Assembly: GCA_029240815.1 (NCBI GenBank)
Contig: JARDZO010000033.1
Span: 1-50,044, forward strand
Direction of reading: 5' to 3'
Source of the DNA: Brevibacillus sp.
Lineage (GTDB): Bacteria > Bacillota > Bacilli > Brevibacillales > Brevibacillaceae
DNA: 50,044 bases
Below are positions 16,407 through 25,476 of this stretch, piece after piece (within the stretch, counting starts at the first letter, position 1; the number at the start of each line of letters is the position of its first letter). Both the position numbers and the translations under genes were made by a program. A model generated the notes under the pieces. It had not been told where the DNA came from. It searched no databases and saw nothing but the letters and a program-made list of their open reading frames with translations.

Positions 16407-16432
16407 CAAAAACGCGTTGGGAGGAATCAATC

Positions 16433-16633
16433 ATGGCTAACAACCAAGGTGGCACCAACAATCTGGTAGTTCCTCAAGCGAACCAAGCTTTGGATCAACT
16501 GAAGTATGAGATTGCATCTGAATTCGGTGTAAATCTCGGACCAGACACAACTTCTCGTCAAAACGGTTCTGTTGGTGGAGAAATCACCAAGCGTCTGGTG
16601 AGCTTCGCAGAATCGCAAATGTCAGGTCGTTAA
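16433..16633 (+). CDS. Alpha/beta-type small acid-soluble spore protein (SASP)
   Basis: A 66-residue DNA-binding protein that coats and protects spore DNA. The germination-protease cleavage block [10 protein letters not shown] and the second conserved block [21 protein letters not shown] are both intact, and length is typical. The ATG follows GGGAGG. The 30 bases before it carry no separate promoter, so the mRNA must include the tRNA-like element just upstream. Expected expression is in the forespore under sigma-G. Confidence 0.95.
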   Translation: MANNQGGTNNLVVPQANQALDQLKYEIASEFGVNLGPDTTSRQNGSVGGEITKRLVSFAESQMSGR

Positions 16634-16669
16634 GCCACGTGCTTCATCACAAGTAAATAGCTGGATGCA

Positions 16670-16700
16670 GAAAGGTCCCTTCGAGGGGCCTTTCTCTATT
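16670..16700 (+). terminator. Intrinsic terminator after the SASP gene
   Basis: GAAAGGTCCC and GGGGCCTTTC form a GC-rich stem around a TTCGA loop, followed by a T-containing tract. Confidence 0.8.
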
Positions 16701-16838
16701 TTGGTTGAAAATAAGGATCTTTAAAACGCCCTTTCTTTGTAACATAGTGAAAACACACAAGCACATCCGCGGACTAGGCATATGGTGTAACGAACAGATA
16801 ACTAGGTACGTTTGTACACCTGAGAGGAGCGTCAGCGG

Positions 16839-17096
16839 ATGAAACGAAAAGAAGTGAAACGTCTTTTAAAGGAACATCCTGAATTTGAATCGTGGTTGAT
16901 GGAAGACGACACGCGTGTCCAATCGGTTCGCAGTAATCCCAGTACGGCAGAAGAATTATTTAAACGTTGGAATGATCGAAAAAAAGGCAGACTTGATTTT
17001 GATACCATTTCCCAAAAAACGAAGCGTGCCAGTGAGATGTTGAATGGCGTGCAATCCATTATGGACAGAATGGCCGACTATACCAAAAAGTTGTAA
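16839..17096 (+). CDS. Conserved-looking small hypothetical protein
   Basis: An 85-residue soluble, highly charged, mostly helical protein (MKRKEVKRLLKEHPEFESWL at the start). I do not recognise a characterised family. The ATG follows AGAGGAG at good spacing and a strong terminator follows the stop, so it is very likely a real single-gene unit. The PSTAEELFKRWNDRKKGRL segment and an even distribution of acidic and basic residues suggest a compact helical fold. Position beside an SASP gene hints at a sporulation link, but nothing else supports that. Confidence 0.7.
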   Translation: MKRKEVKRLLKEHPEFESWLMEDDTRVQSVRSNPSTAEELFKRWNDRKKGRLDFDTISQKTKRASEMLNGVQSIMDRMADYTKKL

Positions 17097-17103
17097 GGGA
17101 TTG

Positions 17104-17132
17104 GAGAAGGCTTGCTCTCTAGCCTTCTTTTT
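17104..17132 (+). terminator. Intrinsic terminator
   Basis: GAAGGC and GCCTTC pair around TTGCTCTCTA, followed by a T-rich tract. Confidence 0.8.
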
Positions 17133-17185
17133 CTTTTTCCTTTCGCTTACTCTTTTGTTATACTGGAAAATGGGAGGGAACGGCT

Positions 17186-18064
17186 ATGTTACAATCAATG
17201 GTCGGTTTCATGCTGATTGCTGCCCTGACAATCGTGTCCGGGACAAGCACGTACGGTAAGGAAATCGTCGAGGAAGTACAAGTTCAGTATCAAAAACAGC
17301 AGCCGCCATTGACCGTGATGCCAAGCACCACGTTTCCAGGTGACGTTATTTTTGTGCGCAGTAATCATGCACAGTCGGTTACTCTCTTCTCGCAAACGTA
17401 TCGCTTACAGCCTTCCCAAGGAGAGTATGCCCGTTTTATTCCTATTCCCTTTCATGCCAAACCAGGCACCTATCAGGTCCAGACAACGGATAAAAAGCTG
17501 GCCATTCCTTTGACGATCAACGCCAAAAAATTTGCTGTGGATGTATTGACAGTCAGCAAACAAATGGCCGAGATGCGTCAGGACAACAATCGGATTCATG
17601 CAGACCAAAAGAAAATTAACGCCGCTCGCTCAAGATCGGCTCAAGTGCCTTACTTTACAGGACCGTTTACTCAACCAGCCGTAGGAACATTGACTACCCC
17701 ATTTGGCTATCAACGAGTGGTGAACGGCGTTCCGGCGAACAGACATTCTGCTATCGATATCGCCAACAAAACGGGAACCTCGATCTGGGCCAGCAACAAT
17801 GGGAAAGTCGTTCTTGCCGATTCCTTGTACTTAACAGGCAATACCATTATCATCGACCACGGTTTACAAGTCTTTTCGATTTACGCGCATATGTCCAAGC
17901 TAGAAGTTATAACCGGTCAGGAAGTCAAGCAGGGACAAGTGATCGGGCGTATGGGTACCACCGGATTTTCCACGGGACCCCATTTGCATTATGGAATGTT
18001 GATCGGGAACACCTATGTGAACCCGCAGCCTTTTTTTGAGGCATCACCTTTCCAATGGAAGTAA
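17186..18064 (+). CDS. M23-family (LytM) peptidoglycan endopeptidase
   Basis: A 292-residue exported protein. An N-terminal hydrophobic segment (residues 1-23) acts as signal peptide or anchor. A beta-rich spacer follows. A C-terminal peptidase_M23 domain has zinc-ligand motifs HSAIDIAN (H-x3-D) and HLHYG (H-x-H), with GNTIIIDHGLQVFSIYAHM between. All expected zinc ligands are present, so it is probably active against peptide cross-bridges. Start ATG follows GGGAGG. It is followed 16 bases later by the alarmone synthetase gene and probably co-transcribed with it. Confidence 0.9.
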   Translation: MLQSMVGFMLIAALTIVSGTSTYGKEIVEEVQVQYQKQQPPLTVMPSTTFPGDVIFVRSNHAQSVTLFSQTYRLQPSQGEYARFIPIPFHAKPGTYQVQTTDKKLAIPLTINAKKFAVDVLTVSKQMAEMRQDNNRIHADQKKINAARSRSAQVPYFTGPFTQPAVGTLTTPFGYQRVVNGVPANRHSAIDIANKTGTSIWASNNGKVVLADSLYLTGNTIIIDHGLQVFSIYAHMSKLEVITGQEVKQGQVIGRMGTTGFSTGPHLHYGMLIGNTYVNPQPFFEASPFQWK

Positions 18065-18080
18065 TGAGAGGTGTGAAATC

Positions 18081-18896
18081 ATGAAAATCTCATCCGTGCC
18101 GAGTAAAGTACTAAACAATATGGTTCATTTCTTGGCACCTTATGAGCAAGCAGTAGATGAATTGAAGCTAAAGATTAAAGGAATCAAATACGGGTTTCAA
18201 AAAAGCGGTCGATACTCGCCCATCGAATTCGTAGTGGGGCGGGTCAAAAAAGTAGATAGCCTGATGAAAAAGGCGAAGGAAAAAGGCATTGATTTTCAAG
18301 ATGAAAACTGGCAGGAAGCTATCGCTCGGGAAGTGTCCGATATTGCCGGACTGCGAGTAGTTTGTCGCTATGTAGACGATGTGCGTGAAGTACAACAGCT
18401 TCTCCAGGAACGGGAAGATATCGTCATTCATGATATCAAGGACTATATCGCATCACCGAAAGATTCCGGCTACCGCAGCATCCATATGATCGCGTCTTAT
18501 ACGGTGTATCACGGAAGCGAAAAAATCAACCTGTTCTGCGAAATACAGATTCGTACTTTAGGCATGAACTTTTGGGCGACGAATGAGCATGAACTGCGTT
18601 ATAAGTACTCGGGAAATATACCGGAGAACGTGCTGAGTCAGCTGCAAGAAGCTTCCGTCATTACACATCAGTTGGACGTTTTGATGAACAACCTGCGCCA
18701 GGAAATTTTGACTCCTGCAGAGGTAGATCCTACCCTTGAGGATAAATTGGAAGAGATTTTCTCGTTGTACGTGAAGCAGGATTTAGAAGCGGCTTCTGCC
18801 CTGTATCGTGAGCATGTCAGTGGTTTTGAAGAGGCTTTTGCAGACAATCCGAAGTTCAAAATGATTTACGATCTGTTAGGAAAACGTCTCGGGTAG
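18081..18896 (+). CDS. Small alarmone synthetase, GTP pyrophosphokinase family (RelQ/YjbM-like)
   Basis: A 271-residue (p)ppGpp synthetase without hydrolase domain. The synthetase core shows RYSPIEFVVGRVKKVDSL, VSDIAGLRVVCRYVDDV and KDYIASPKDSGYRSIHM (pyrophosphate transfer loop). The catalytic region is CEIQIRTLGMNFWATNEHEL. It is longer than B. subtilis RelQ, with an extra acidic helical C-terminus from about residue 215. It lacks the HD hydrolase and the TGS/ACT domains of long Rel proteins. ATG 18081 is preceded by AGAGGTG. Co-transcription with the upstream LytM gene would link wall hydrolysis and the stringent response, as inference. Confidence 0.85.
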   Translation: MKISSVPSKVLNNMVHFLAPYEQAVDELKLKIKGIKYGFQKSGRYSPIEFVVGRVKKVDSLMKKAKEKGIDFQDENWQEAIAREVSDIAGLRVVCRYVDDVREVQQLLQEREDIVIHDIKDYIASPKDSGYRSIHMIASYTVYHGSEKINLFCEIQIRTLGMNFWATNEHELRYKYSGNIPENVLSQLQEASVITHQLDVLMNNLRQEILTPAEVDPTLEDKLEEIFSLYVKQDLEAASALYREHVSGFEEAFADNPKFKMIYDLLGKRLG

Positions 18897-18961
18897 GGAA
18901 AGATAGGAGCAAGAACCACATGTAAATTGGGCGACAATGTATGGAAAGGATATAGACTAAC

Positions 18962-19999
18962 ATGCGTTTTCTTCTTACGTACCTTCTCGTTGTGGTCATG
19001 GCTCTTTGGAGCCCTGGCATACCTTTGGCTTTTGCGGAAGATGCGTCAATGCTTTCACCTGATGCACTGAGCGGAGAGTCAGCGATATTAATGGATGCTA
19101 CAACTGGACAAGTCCTGTTTGAAAAGAACCCCCATGAAAAGCTGTATCCAGCTAGTATCACCAAGATTGCAACTGGTATTTACGCCATCGAAAAAGGGAA
19201 TCCTGACGATATTGTCACGGTATCCAAAAAAGCAAGGTATGAAGAGGGAACTCGCGTATACCTGGGAGAAGGCGAGCAGGTTCCGTTGCGCAAACTGGAA
19301 TACGGACTCTTGATGCATTCAGGAAACGACGCTGCGACGGCTATTGCAGAGCACATGAGCCAGACAACGGAACGTTTCGCAGATGAACTGAATGCCTATT
19401 TGTTGGAAAAGGTAGGCGTGACTGAGACGCATTTTGCGAACGCACATGGCTTGCATGATCCAAATCATTACACAACCGCTTCTGATATGGCAAAAATCGC
19501 TCGATATGCCATGACCAATCCCATCTTTCGAGAAATCGTGGGTACGAATCGGTTGCCTTGGGATGGGAAGGAATGGAAGTCCGAGCTAATTAACCACAAT
19601 AAGTTACTACGTGACTACGAAGGTGCGACCGGGATCAAAAATGGCTTCACGGATCAAGCCATGCATACGCTCGTTGGTTCTGCCAAACGCGGCAATACGG
19701 AGTTCATTGCTGTTACGATGAAAGCAGGGGCGAGTGCGTACGCTTACAAGGATGTCACGAAAATGCTCGACTACGGCTTTGCTCATTTCGAGACAAAGCA
19801 GGTAGCCCCGAATGGAAAAGCGTATACACATGCTGCGGTGCCTGGCAATAATGCCGTGATGACGTATTCGACGATGGACAATCTATTTGCGACGGTTCCA
19901 AAGGGGACGGAGCCGCTTCTAGAACTCACGGATGATGGGCATCTCCTGGTCCAAGCAGGCGATCTGCAAATCACTTATCCATTGCTGCGGCGGGATTGA
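18962..19999 (+). CDS. D-alanyl-D-alanine carboxypeptidase (low-molecular-weight penicillin-binding protein)
   Basis: A 345-residue exported serine peptidase of family S11 that trims the terminal D-Ala from pentapeptide stems. A signal peptide is cleaved after about residue 25 (PLAFAEDA). The active-site motif is S-I-T-K at 65-68 and the second motif is S-G-N at 120-122. The third, usually K-T-G, reads K-N-G (GIKNGFTDQA). K-N-G variants occur in this family and do not by themselves imply loss of function. The usual C-terminal membrane-anchoring helix is not evident. A terminator follows at 20111. Confidence 0.88.
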   Translation: MRFLLTYLLVVVMALWSPGIPLAFAEDASMLSPDALSGESAILMDATTGQVLFEKNPHEKLYPASITKIATGIYAIEKGNPDDIVTVSKKARYEEGTRVYLGEGEQVPLRKLEYGLLMHSGNDAATAIAEHMSQTTERFADELNAYLLEKVGVTETHFANAHGLHDPNHYTTASDMAKIARYAMTNPIFREIVGTNRLPWDGKEWKSELINHNKLLRDYEGATGIKNGFTDQAMHTLVGSAKRGNTEFIAVTMKAGASAYAYKDVTKMLDYGFAHFETKQVAPNGKAYTHAAVPGNNAVMTYSTMDNLFATVPKGTEPLLELTDDGHLLVQAGDLQITYPLLRRD

Positions 20000-20110
20000 A
20001 TCTCTTTATGATCAGCTATACCGTGATCCGTTCACGCAGATTCAGGCGAGTCCGGCGGCGTGATTTGCAGCGGCGCGCGTATTGAATATCATTTGTTGGA
20101 TGGACAAGAC

Positions 20111-20158
20111 AAAAACACAGGATAGAGGGAGCACACTCTCTTGTCCTGTGTTTTTTTG
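20111..20158 (+). terminator. Intrinsic terminator downstream of the carboxypeptidase gene
   Basis: ACACAGGA and TCCTGTGT form the outer stem with an inner AGAG/CTCT pairing, followed by seven T. Confidence 0.8.
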
Positions 20159-20237
20159 TGCAGGGATAGCCGTGTCCACTTCGATAATTCTTGCGTACTG
20201 TAGAAAAAGAAGCATTTTCCGTTGAGGGGGAACCGTG

Positions 20238-21095
20238 ATGGACAACTTACTTGCCGACCGCCCTGAGGTGTCCGTCGTCATCCCAGTAAGCGATGATGCC
20301 AAAACGCTTCGGCGAATGCTTGAAAATATCAATCGGATGACCTTTTCCGTGGAGGTCATCGTAGTCAGCCCTTCTTTGACACGCGTATCTATTCCGCAAG
20401 CCTATTCCTCTTGGGTGCACGTTATCCCTTCAGACTCTTTTCAAACGTATGATCAGGGTAGATCTTTGGGTGCTCACAACGCAAGAGGAGAAGTCATCCT
20501 CTTTTTGGATGAAAGAGTCATCGTCGCACCCGAGCTCCTGAGAAAGTATGTAATGGCTATAAAAAACGGTGCGGACATCGCCGTGACTGAATCGGCTCCC
20601 TCCCGTTCGAATAATAAGCTGGCAGCACCGCGCAATGGGTATCGATTGCTGAATCATTTACTCGGACTTGTTGATTTAGGTGCAGGTACGATGTCTAAAG
20701 TTCCATACGCCTGCAATCAGAGAGCACTTGAGATCATGGGATATGAAGGATTGTGTACACCTCCGATTGGATGGGTAAAAGCAGTCAAGGAAAAACTCAC
20801 GATTGTGAAAGTCTCCCCTGTGCCAGCTATTCAATGGTTTAGCGCTTCGGGAGCCATCATGAAAAAAGGCAAGAGGCAAGTTTTGCACGATCATGCAAAA
20901 GCGATCAGGACCATTTTGGACGCTATCGGAAGACGTGGCGGCTTGCCAGATGGAGAGCGGTATCGAAACTTATTAAAGGTGCCCGGTCAGCTTCATTTGC
21001 GCTCGGTCTTTTACCAGCAACCCAACGAAGGAAAAGGGGGGAAAAGGGGTGGCAAACGAAAAAAGAAACAGGCCAATGTCCGGAAAAAGAGATAA
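20238..21095 (+). CDS. Glycosyltransferase family 2-like protein (first of a tandem pair)
   Basis: A 285-residue protein with a GT-A fold N-terminus (EVSVVIPVSDDAKTLRRMLENI, then EVIVVSPS). A GARGEV-type segment reads GAHNARGEVILFLDERVIVAPELL, in which FLDE replaces the usual DxD. The C-terminal 40 residues are very basic (GKGGKRGGKRKKKQ). GTG 20235 and ATG 20238 are both possible; GAGGGGG upstream suits ATG. The end overlaps the next gene by 47 bases. Substrate is unknown and the altered DxD leaves catalysis uncertain. Confidence 0.7.
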   Translation: MDNLLADRPEVSVVIPVSDDAKTLRRMLENINRMTFSVEVIVVSPSLTRVSIPQAYSSWVHVIPSDSFQTYDQGRSLGAHNARGEVILFLDERVIVAPELLRKYVMAIKNGADIAVTESAPSRSNNKLAAPRNGYRLLNHLLGLVDLGAGTMSKVPYACNQRALEIMGYEGLCTPPIGWVKAVKEKLTIVKVSPVPAIQWFSASGAIMKKGKRQVLHDHAKAIRTILDAIGRRGGLPDGERYRNLLKVPGQLHLRSVFYQQPNEGKGGKRGGKRKKKQANVRKKR

Positions 21096-21828
21096 AGGGA
21101 TACCGTTTCGTCACCAAATCGAAAATCAGGATCGCTTGAGTGTCATCATATCCGTCCAGCAAGACGAAAAAACGATCCGGAAAGTGATCAAGCAAGTGGA
21201 GAGATTGGTACCCAAAGAAATATTAATGATTATTCATGGTAGTCAAGACCAATCTGTGGATCTTGTCCTGAACTCCTCGTCTTACGGACGTACCTGCTAC
21301 ATTTACCCTTTCCCACTGGGGGAGGAGCTGTGGCGTTCGATCGGTGCGAAAGAAGCAACGGGCGATGTCTGGTTGTTTCTCAATGGGGATACAGTTATTT
21401 CGGCAGAGGAATTGTTGCCTTTTGTCCGTGCCTGCTATCGGGGCATCGATATTGCCTTGCGAAAAGAGGCACCCATTACGCAGGCAGGAACCATTCCTTT
21501 AGTGAAAACCTACATCAATAGCTTAATCAATCAAGAACAACTTGGTGTCTCGTCCATGAGTGATCTTCCCCTGGCCATGACCCAAAAAGCTGCAACGTGT
21601 ATTGGCCTCGAACATCTGCTCACTCCACCACTCGCTCATGTCATTGCGATCGAAAAAGGATTGCGGGTAGAGGCGGTGCATCGTATGAAAGAAGCGGGGC
21701 AGGGAAAACAAAGACTACCCATTGATCAGAAATGGATAAAAGAATGGACATGTTTAGGAGATCATATGGAGGCAGTAGCCTATTGGATCGATCTGAATAA
21801 AACGGACAGGGAAATGAAAAATAGATAA
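21049..21828 (+). CDS. Glycosyltransferase family 2-like protein (second of a tandem pair)
   Basis: A 259-residue paralogue of the preceding gene, starting at GTG inside its basic tail. It shares the same layout: a basic N-terminal tail, LSVIISVQQDEKTIRKVIKQVERL, GAKEATGDVWLFLNGDTVISAEELLPFV and an LLTPPLAHVIAIEKGLRVEA segment. That last segment matches CTPPIGWVKAVKEKLTIVKV in the first gene. The DxD equivalent reads NGDT. The 47-base overlap implies translational coupling and a shared function. Neither gene has a transmembrane segment. The pair probably arose by tandem duplication. Confidence 0.68.
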   Translation: MANEKRNRPMSGKRDKGIPFRHQIENQDRLSVIISVQQDEKTIRKVIKQVERLVPKEILMIIHGSQDQSVDLVLNSSSYGRTCYIYPFPLGEELWRSIGAKEATGDVWLFLNGDTVISAEELLPFVRACYRGIDIALRKEAPITQAGTIPLVKTYINSLINQEQLGVSSMSDLPLAMTQKAATCIGLEHLLTPPLAHVIAIEKGLRVEAVHRMKEAGQGKQRLPIDQKWIKEWTCLGDHMEAVAYWIDLNKTDREMKNR

Positions 21829-21888
21829 GGATTCGCAGGAGGAGACGGTCACCTGTCTCCCTCCCTTTGCAATGTTCGTCTTTTGTAG

Positions 21889-21903
21889 TACCATAACATG
21901 GTA
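21889..21903. promoter_or_regulatory. Palindrome upstream of deoD
   Basis: TACCAT-AAC-ATGGTA is a perfect 6+6 inverted repeat 35 bases before the deoD start. It could be an operator or a short hairpin; no regulator can be named. Confidence 0.3.
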
Positions 21904-21937
21904 GGTAATTTTTTGAAAGTAAAGGAGCAATCATTAC

Positions 21938-22645
21938 ATGAGTATTCATATTGGAGCAAAGCCAGGCGCTATTGCTGAAACAATCCTACTGCCAGGTGAT
22001 CCGCTACGCGCTAAATACATCGCTGAAACGTTCCTCGAAGGAGCAGAATGCTATAACAATGTGCGTGGCATGCTGGGCTTTACAGGTACATATAAAGGCA
22101 AACGAGTTTCTGTACAAGGAACAGGCATGGGTGTGCCTTCCATCTCTATCTACGTAAATGAGCTGATGCAGTCCTACGATGTACAAAACTTGATTCGTGT
22201 CGGTACATGCGGTGCGATCCAGGAAGATATCAAAGTACGTGATGTCATCATCGCGATGAGTGCGTCCTCTGATTCCCAAACCAATCGACTGTTGTTCAAT
22301 CAGATTGATTTTGCACCTACAGCGAGCTTTGAGTTGCTCCACAAAGCATATCAAGTAGCAACTGAGCGCAATCTGTCGGTAAAAGTAGGAAATATCTTTA
22401 CGAGTGACAGCTTCTATCGCGAAAGCATGGATCTCTACAAGAAACTGGCTGCCTATCAGGTTCTGGCGGTAGAAATGGAATCTTCGGCGCTTTATACGTT
22501 GGCTGCCAAATACAAAAGAAATGCATTGTCCATTCTTACAGTTAGTGATCACATCCTTACAGGCGAAGAAACTTCTTCCGAAGAACGTCAAACTACGTTC
22601 AATGAAATGATCGAAGTAGCGCTGGATTCGGCTTTGCTGAAGTAA
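21938..22645 (+). CDS. deoD: Purine-nucleoside phosphorylase, DeoD type
   Basis: A 235-residue trimeric/hexameric PNP that phosphorolyses purine (deoxy)nucleosides to base and (deoxy)ribose-1-phosphate in nucleoside salvage. The N-terminus [30 protein letters not shown] matches the family closely, as do [30 protein letters not shown] and the substrate region [15 protein letters not shown] with the catalytic Asp in [11 protein letters not shown]. Length is standard. The ATG follows AAAGGAGC. It is followed by the promoter of the glycerol operon, not by other deo genes. Confidence 0.95.
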   Translation: MSIHIGAKPGAIAETILLPGDPLRAKYIAETFLEGAECYNNVRGMLGFTGTYKGKRVSVQGTGMGVPSISIYVNELMQSYDVQNLIRVGTCGAIQEDIKVRDVIIAMSASSDSQTNRLLFNQIDFAPTASFELLHKAYQVATERNLSVKVGNIFTSDSFYRESMDLYKKLAAYQVLAVEMESSALYTLAAKYKRNALSILTVSDHILTGEETSSEERQTTFNEMIEVALDSALLK

Positions 22646-22668
22646 TTTCGGGTCGAAAAAGGAAATTC

Positions 22669-22698
22669 TTGACAGCCCCTAATCGGTGGCGATATAGT
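22669..22698 (+). promoter_or_regulatory. Sigma-A promoter of glpFK
   Basis: TTGACA at 22669-22674 and TATAGT at 22693-22698 are 18 bases apart, just upstream of the conserved GlpP leader motif. Confidence 0.65.
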
Positions 22699-22708
22699 AA
22701 GTCATAAG

Positions 22709-22795
22709 TTAATAGCGCTGTGGAGATTTGGAGACCAGCTAATATTTGCAATCAGGAGGCTTCGGCTTTCGGTTTGCGAGTATTAGCTTTTTTAT
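22709..22795 (+). promoter_or_regulatory. GlpP-type antitermination leader of glpF
   Basis: A conserved stretch AGTTAAT...TGTGGAGATTTGGAGACC (22707-22736) is followed by a terminator. In it AGCTAATA at 22737-22744 pairs with TATTAGCT at 22781-22788, with an inner GCAA/TTGC pairing and then a T run. The same motif plus terminator precedes glpD. In Bacillus GlpP, with glycerol-3-phosphate, lets transcription pass such a terminator. A glpP gene is present at 27152. A weak CcpA-box-like sequence (GGTAAGCGCTTCAA) follows at about 22834-22847. Confidence 0.8.
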
Positions 22796-22831
22796 TTTCT
22801 TAACGGGAAACAGAGAGGAGGAGGCCGAAAA

Positions 22832-22909
22832 ATGGTAAGCGCTTCAAAGGCATTGTCGTTCTTGACTCTTCATAAAAAAGGGGGAAACGGGATATGTCTG
22901 TTTATGTAG
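22832..22909 (+). CDS. Possible 25-residue leader peptide overlapping glpF
   Basis: An ATG about 8 bases after GAGGAGGAGG opens a 25-codon frame (MVSASKALSFLTLHKKGGNG at the start) that ends on TAG at 22907-22909. The end is 13 bases inside glpF, in another frame. Its ribosome binding site is better than that of glpF. It may feed ribosomes to glpF by coupling, or be chance. Confidence 0.35.
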   Translation: MVSASKALSFLTLHKKGGNGICLFM

Positions 22910-23733
22910 CCGAGATGGTCGGTACCATGATCCTGATCATTCTGGGGGCGGGCGTCTGCGCTGGGCAGAATTTGAAGAAAGCGTACTCTCAAAACGGTGG
23001 CTGGATCGTGATCACGATGGGGTGGGGGTTGGGAGTTGCATGCGGAGCGTATGCAGTAGGCAGTATCAGCGGCGCACATCTGAATCCTGCGTTAACGATT
23101 GGTTTAGCCTGCATCGGACAATTTCCTTGGGAACTGGTGCCTGGATACATCCTTTCTCAGATGATCGGAGCTTTTATGGGAGCGACATTCGTGTGGCTGT
23201 TCTATTACCCTCACTGGAAAGCAACCGATGATCCGGGAGCGAAACTGGGCGTATTTTCCACGGGTCCTGCCATTCCAAATACAGTCGCGAACTTGTTTAG
23301 TGAAATTCTCGGCACGTTCTTCCTGGTTTTGGGACTGCTCACGATTGGGGCGAATAAGTTTGCTGAAGGCTTAAATCCATTTGTCGTAGGATTTCTGATC
23401 GTCGCTATCGGCTTGTCACTGGGGGGAACGACCGGCTATGCGATCAATCCAGCTCGTGATCTAGGACCTCGTCTGGCACACGCGCTACTGCCAATCCAAG
23501 GGAAAGGCGACTCCAATTGGGGCTATGCCTGGATACCTGTATGCGGCCCCATCATCGGTGCCATTTGCGGAGCGTTCTTTTACAAATGGACCTTCACAGA
23601 CCACTCGTACACAGGTGTTATCGCCTTGATTGTGTTTATGGTCATCGGTATTATCATAGGAAAATGGAGCAAAAACGCCGATATTGGGAAAGCAACAAAC
23701 AACTCCCATAGCTATTCAGAGGTAAGACAATAA
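22894..23733 (+). CDS. glpF: Glycerol uptake facilitator (aquaglyceroporin)
   Basis: A 279-residue MIP-family channel for passive glycerol entry, with six membrane helices. Both half-helix NPA motifs are intact: SGAHLNPALTIG and GYAINPARDLGPRLAH. The D after the second NPAR is the aquaglyceroporin signature, as opposed to water-only channels. The ATG follows GGGGGAAACGGG. It is the first structural gene of the glpFK unit, under GlpP antitermination, with glpK 93 bases downstream. Confidence 0.95.
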   Translation: MSVYVAEMVGTMILIILGAGVCAGQNLKKAYSQNGGWIVITMGWGLGVACGAYAVGSISGAHLNPALTIGLACIGQFPWELVPGYILSQMIGAFMGATFVWLFYYPHWKATDDPGAKLGVFSTGPAIPNTVANLFSEILGTFFLVLGLLTIGANKFAEGLNPFVVGFLIVAIGLSLGGTTGYAINPARDLGPRLAHALLPIQGKGDSNWGYAWIPVCGPIIGAICGAFFYKWTFTDHSYTGVIALIVFMVIGIIIGKWSKNADIGKATNNSHSYSEVRQ

Positions 23734-23811
23734 CGGTAAAAACCTAAGAAACAAGCAGGGATTTACCTTGCCCAAGCATAAATAAAAGGAATCCTATCTA
23801 CGGGACTATGA

Positions 23812-25326
<1,515 letters not shown>

Positions 25327-25359
25327 TTTTTACAGAAATCAGGAATAGAGTAAAGATAA

Positions 25360-25453
25360 GTTAATGATGCGGTGGAGACTTTGGAGACAGCCGGTATCGA
25401 AAGGGCAAATGCAGATGCGTTGCTTCTTTTGAATATGGGCTGTCTTTGTTTTT
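25360..25453 (+). promoter_or_regulatory. GlpP-type antitermination leader of glpD
   Basis: AGTTAAT...GGTGGAGACTTTGGAGACAG repeats the glpF leader motif almost exactly. It is followed by a terminator whose stem is GACAGCC (25386-25392) with GGCTGTC (25438-25444), ending in a T run. The left arm of the terminator overlaps the conserved motif, as expected if GlpP binding and hairpin formation exclude each other. Confidence 0.8.
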
Positions 25454-25476
25454 GAAAAGAAAGGATGAGATGTATT

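Noticed and set aside
20008..20085. Arg-rich 25-codon frame after the carboxypeptidase gene
   Set aside because: No ribosome binding site, and the Arg bias follows local CGG/CGC richness.
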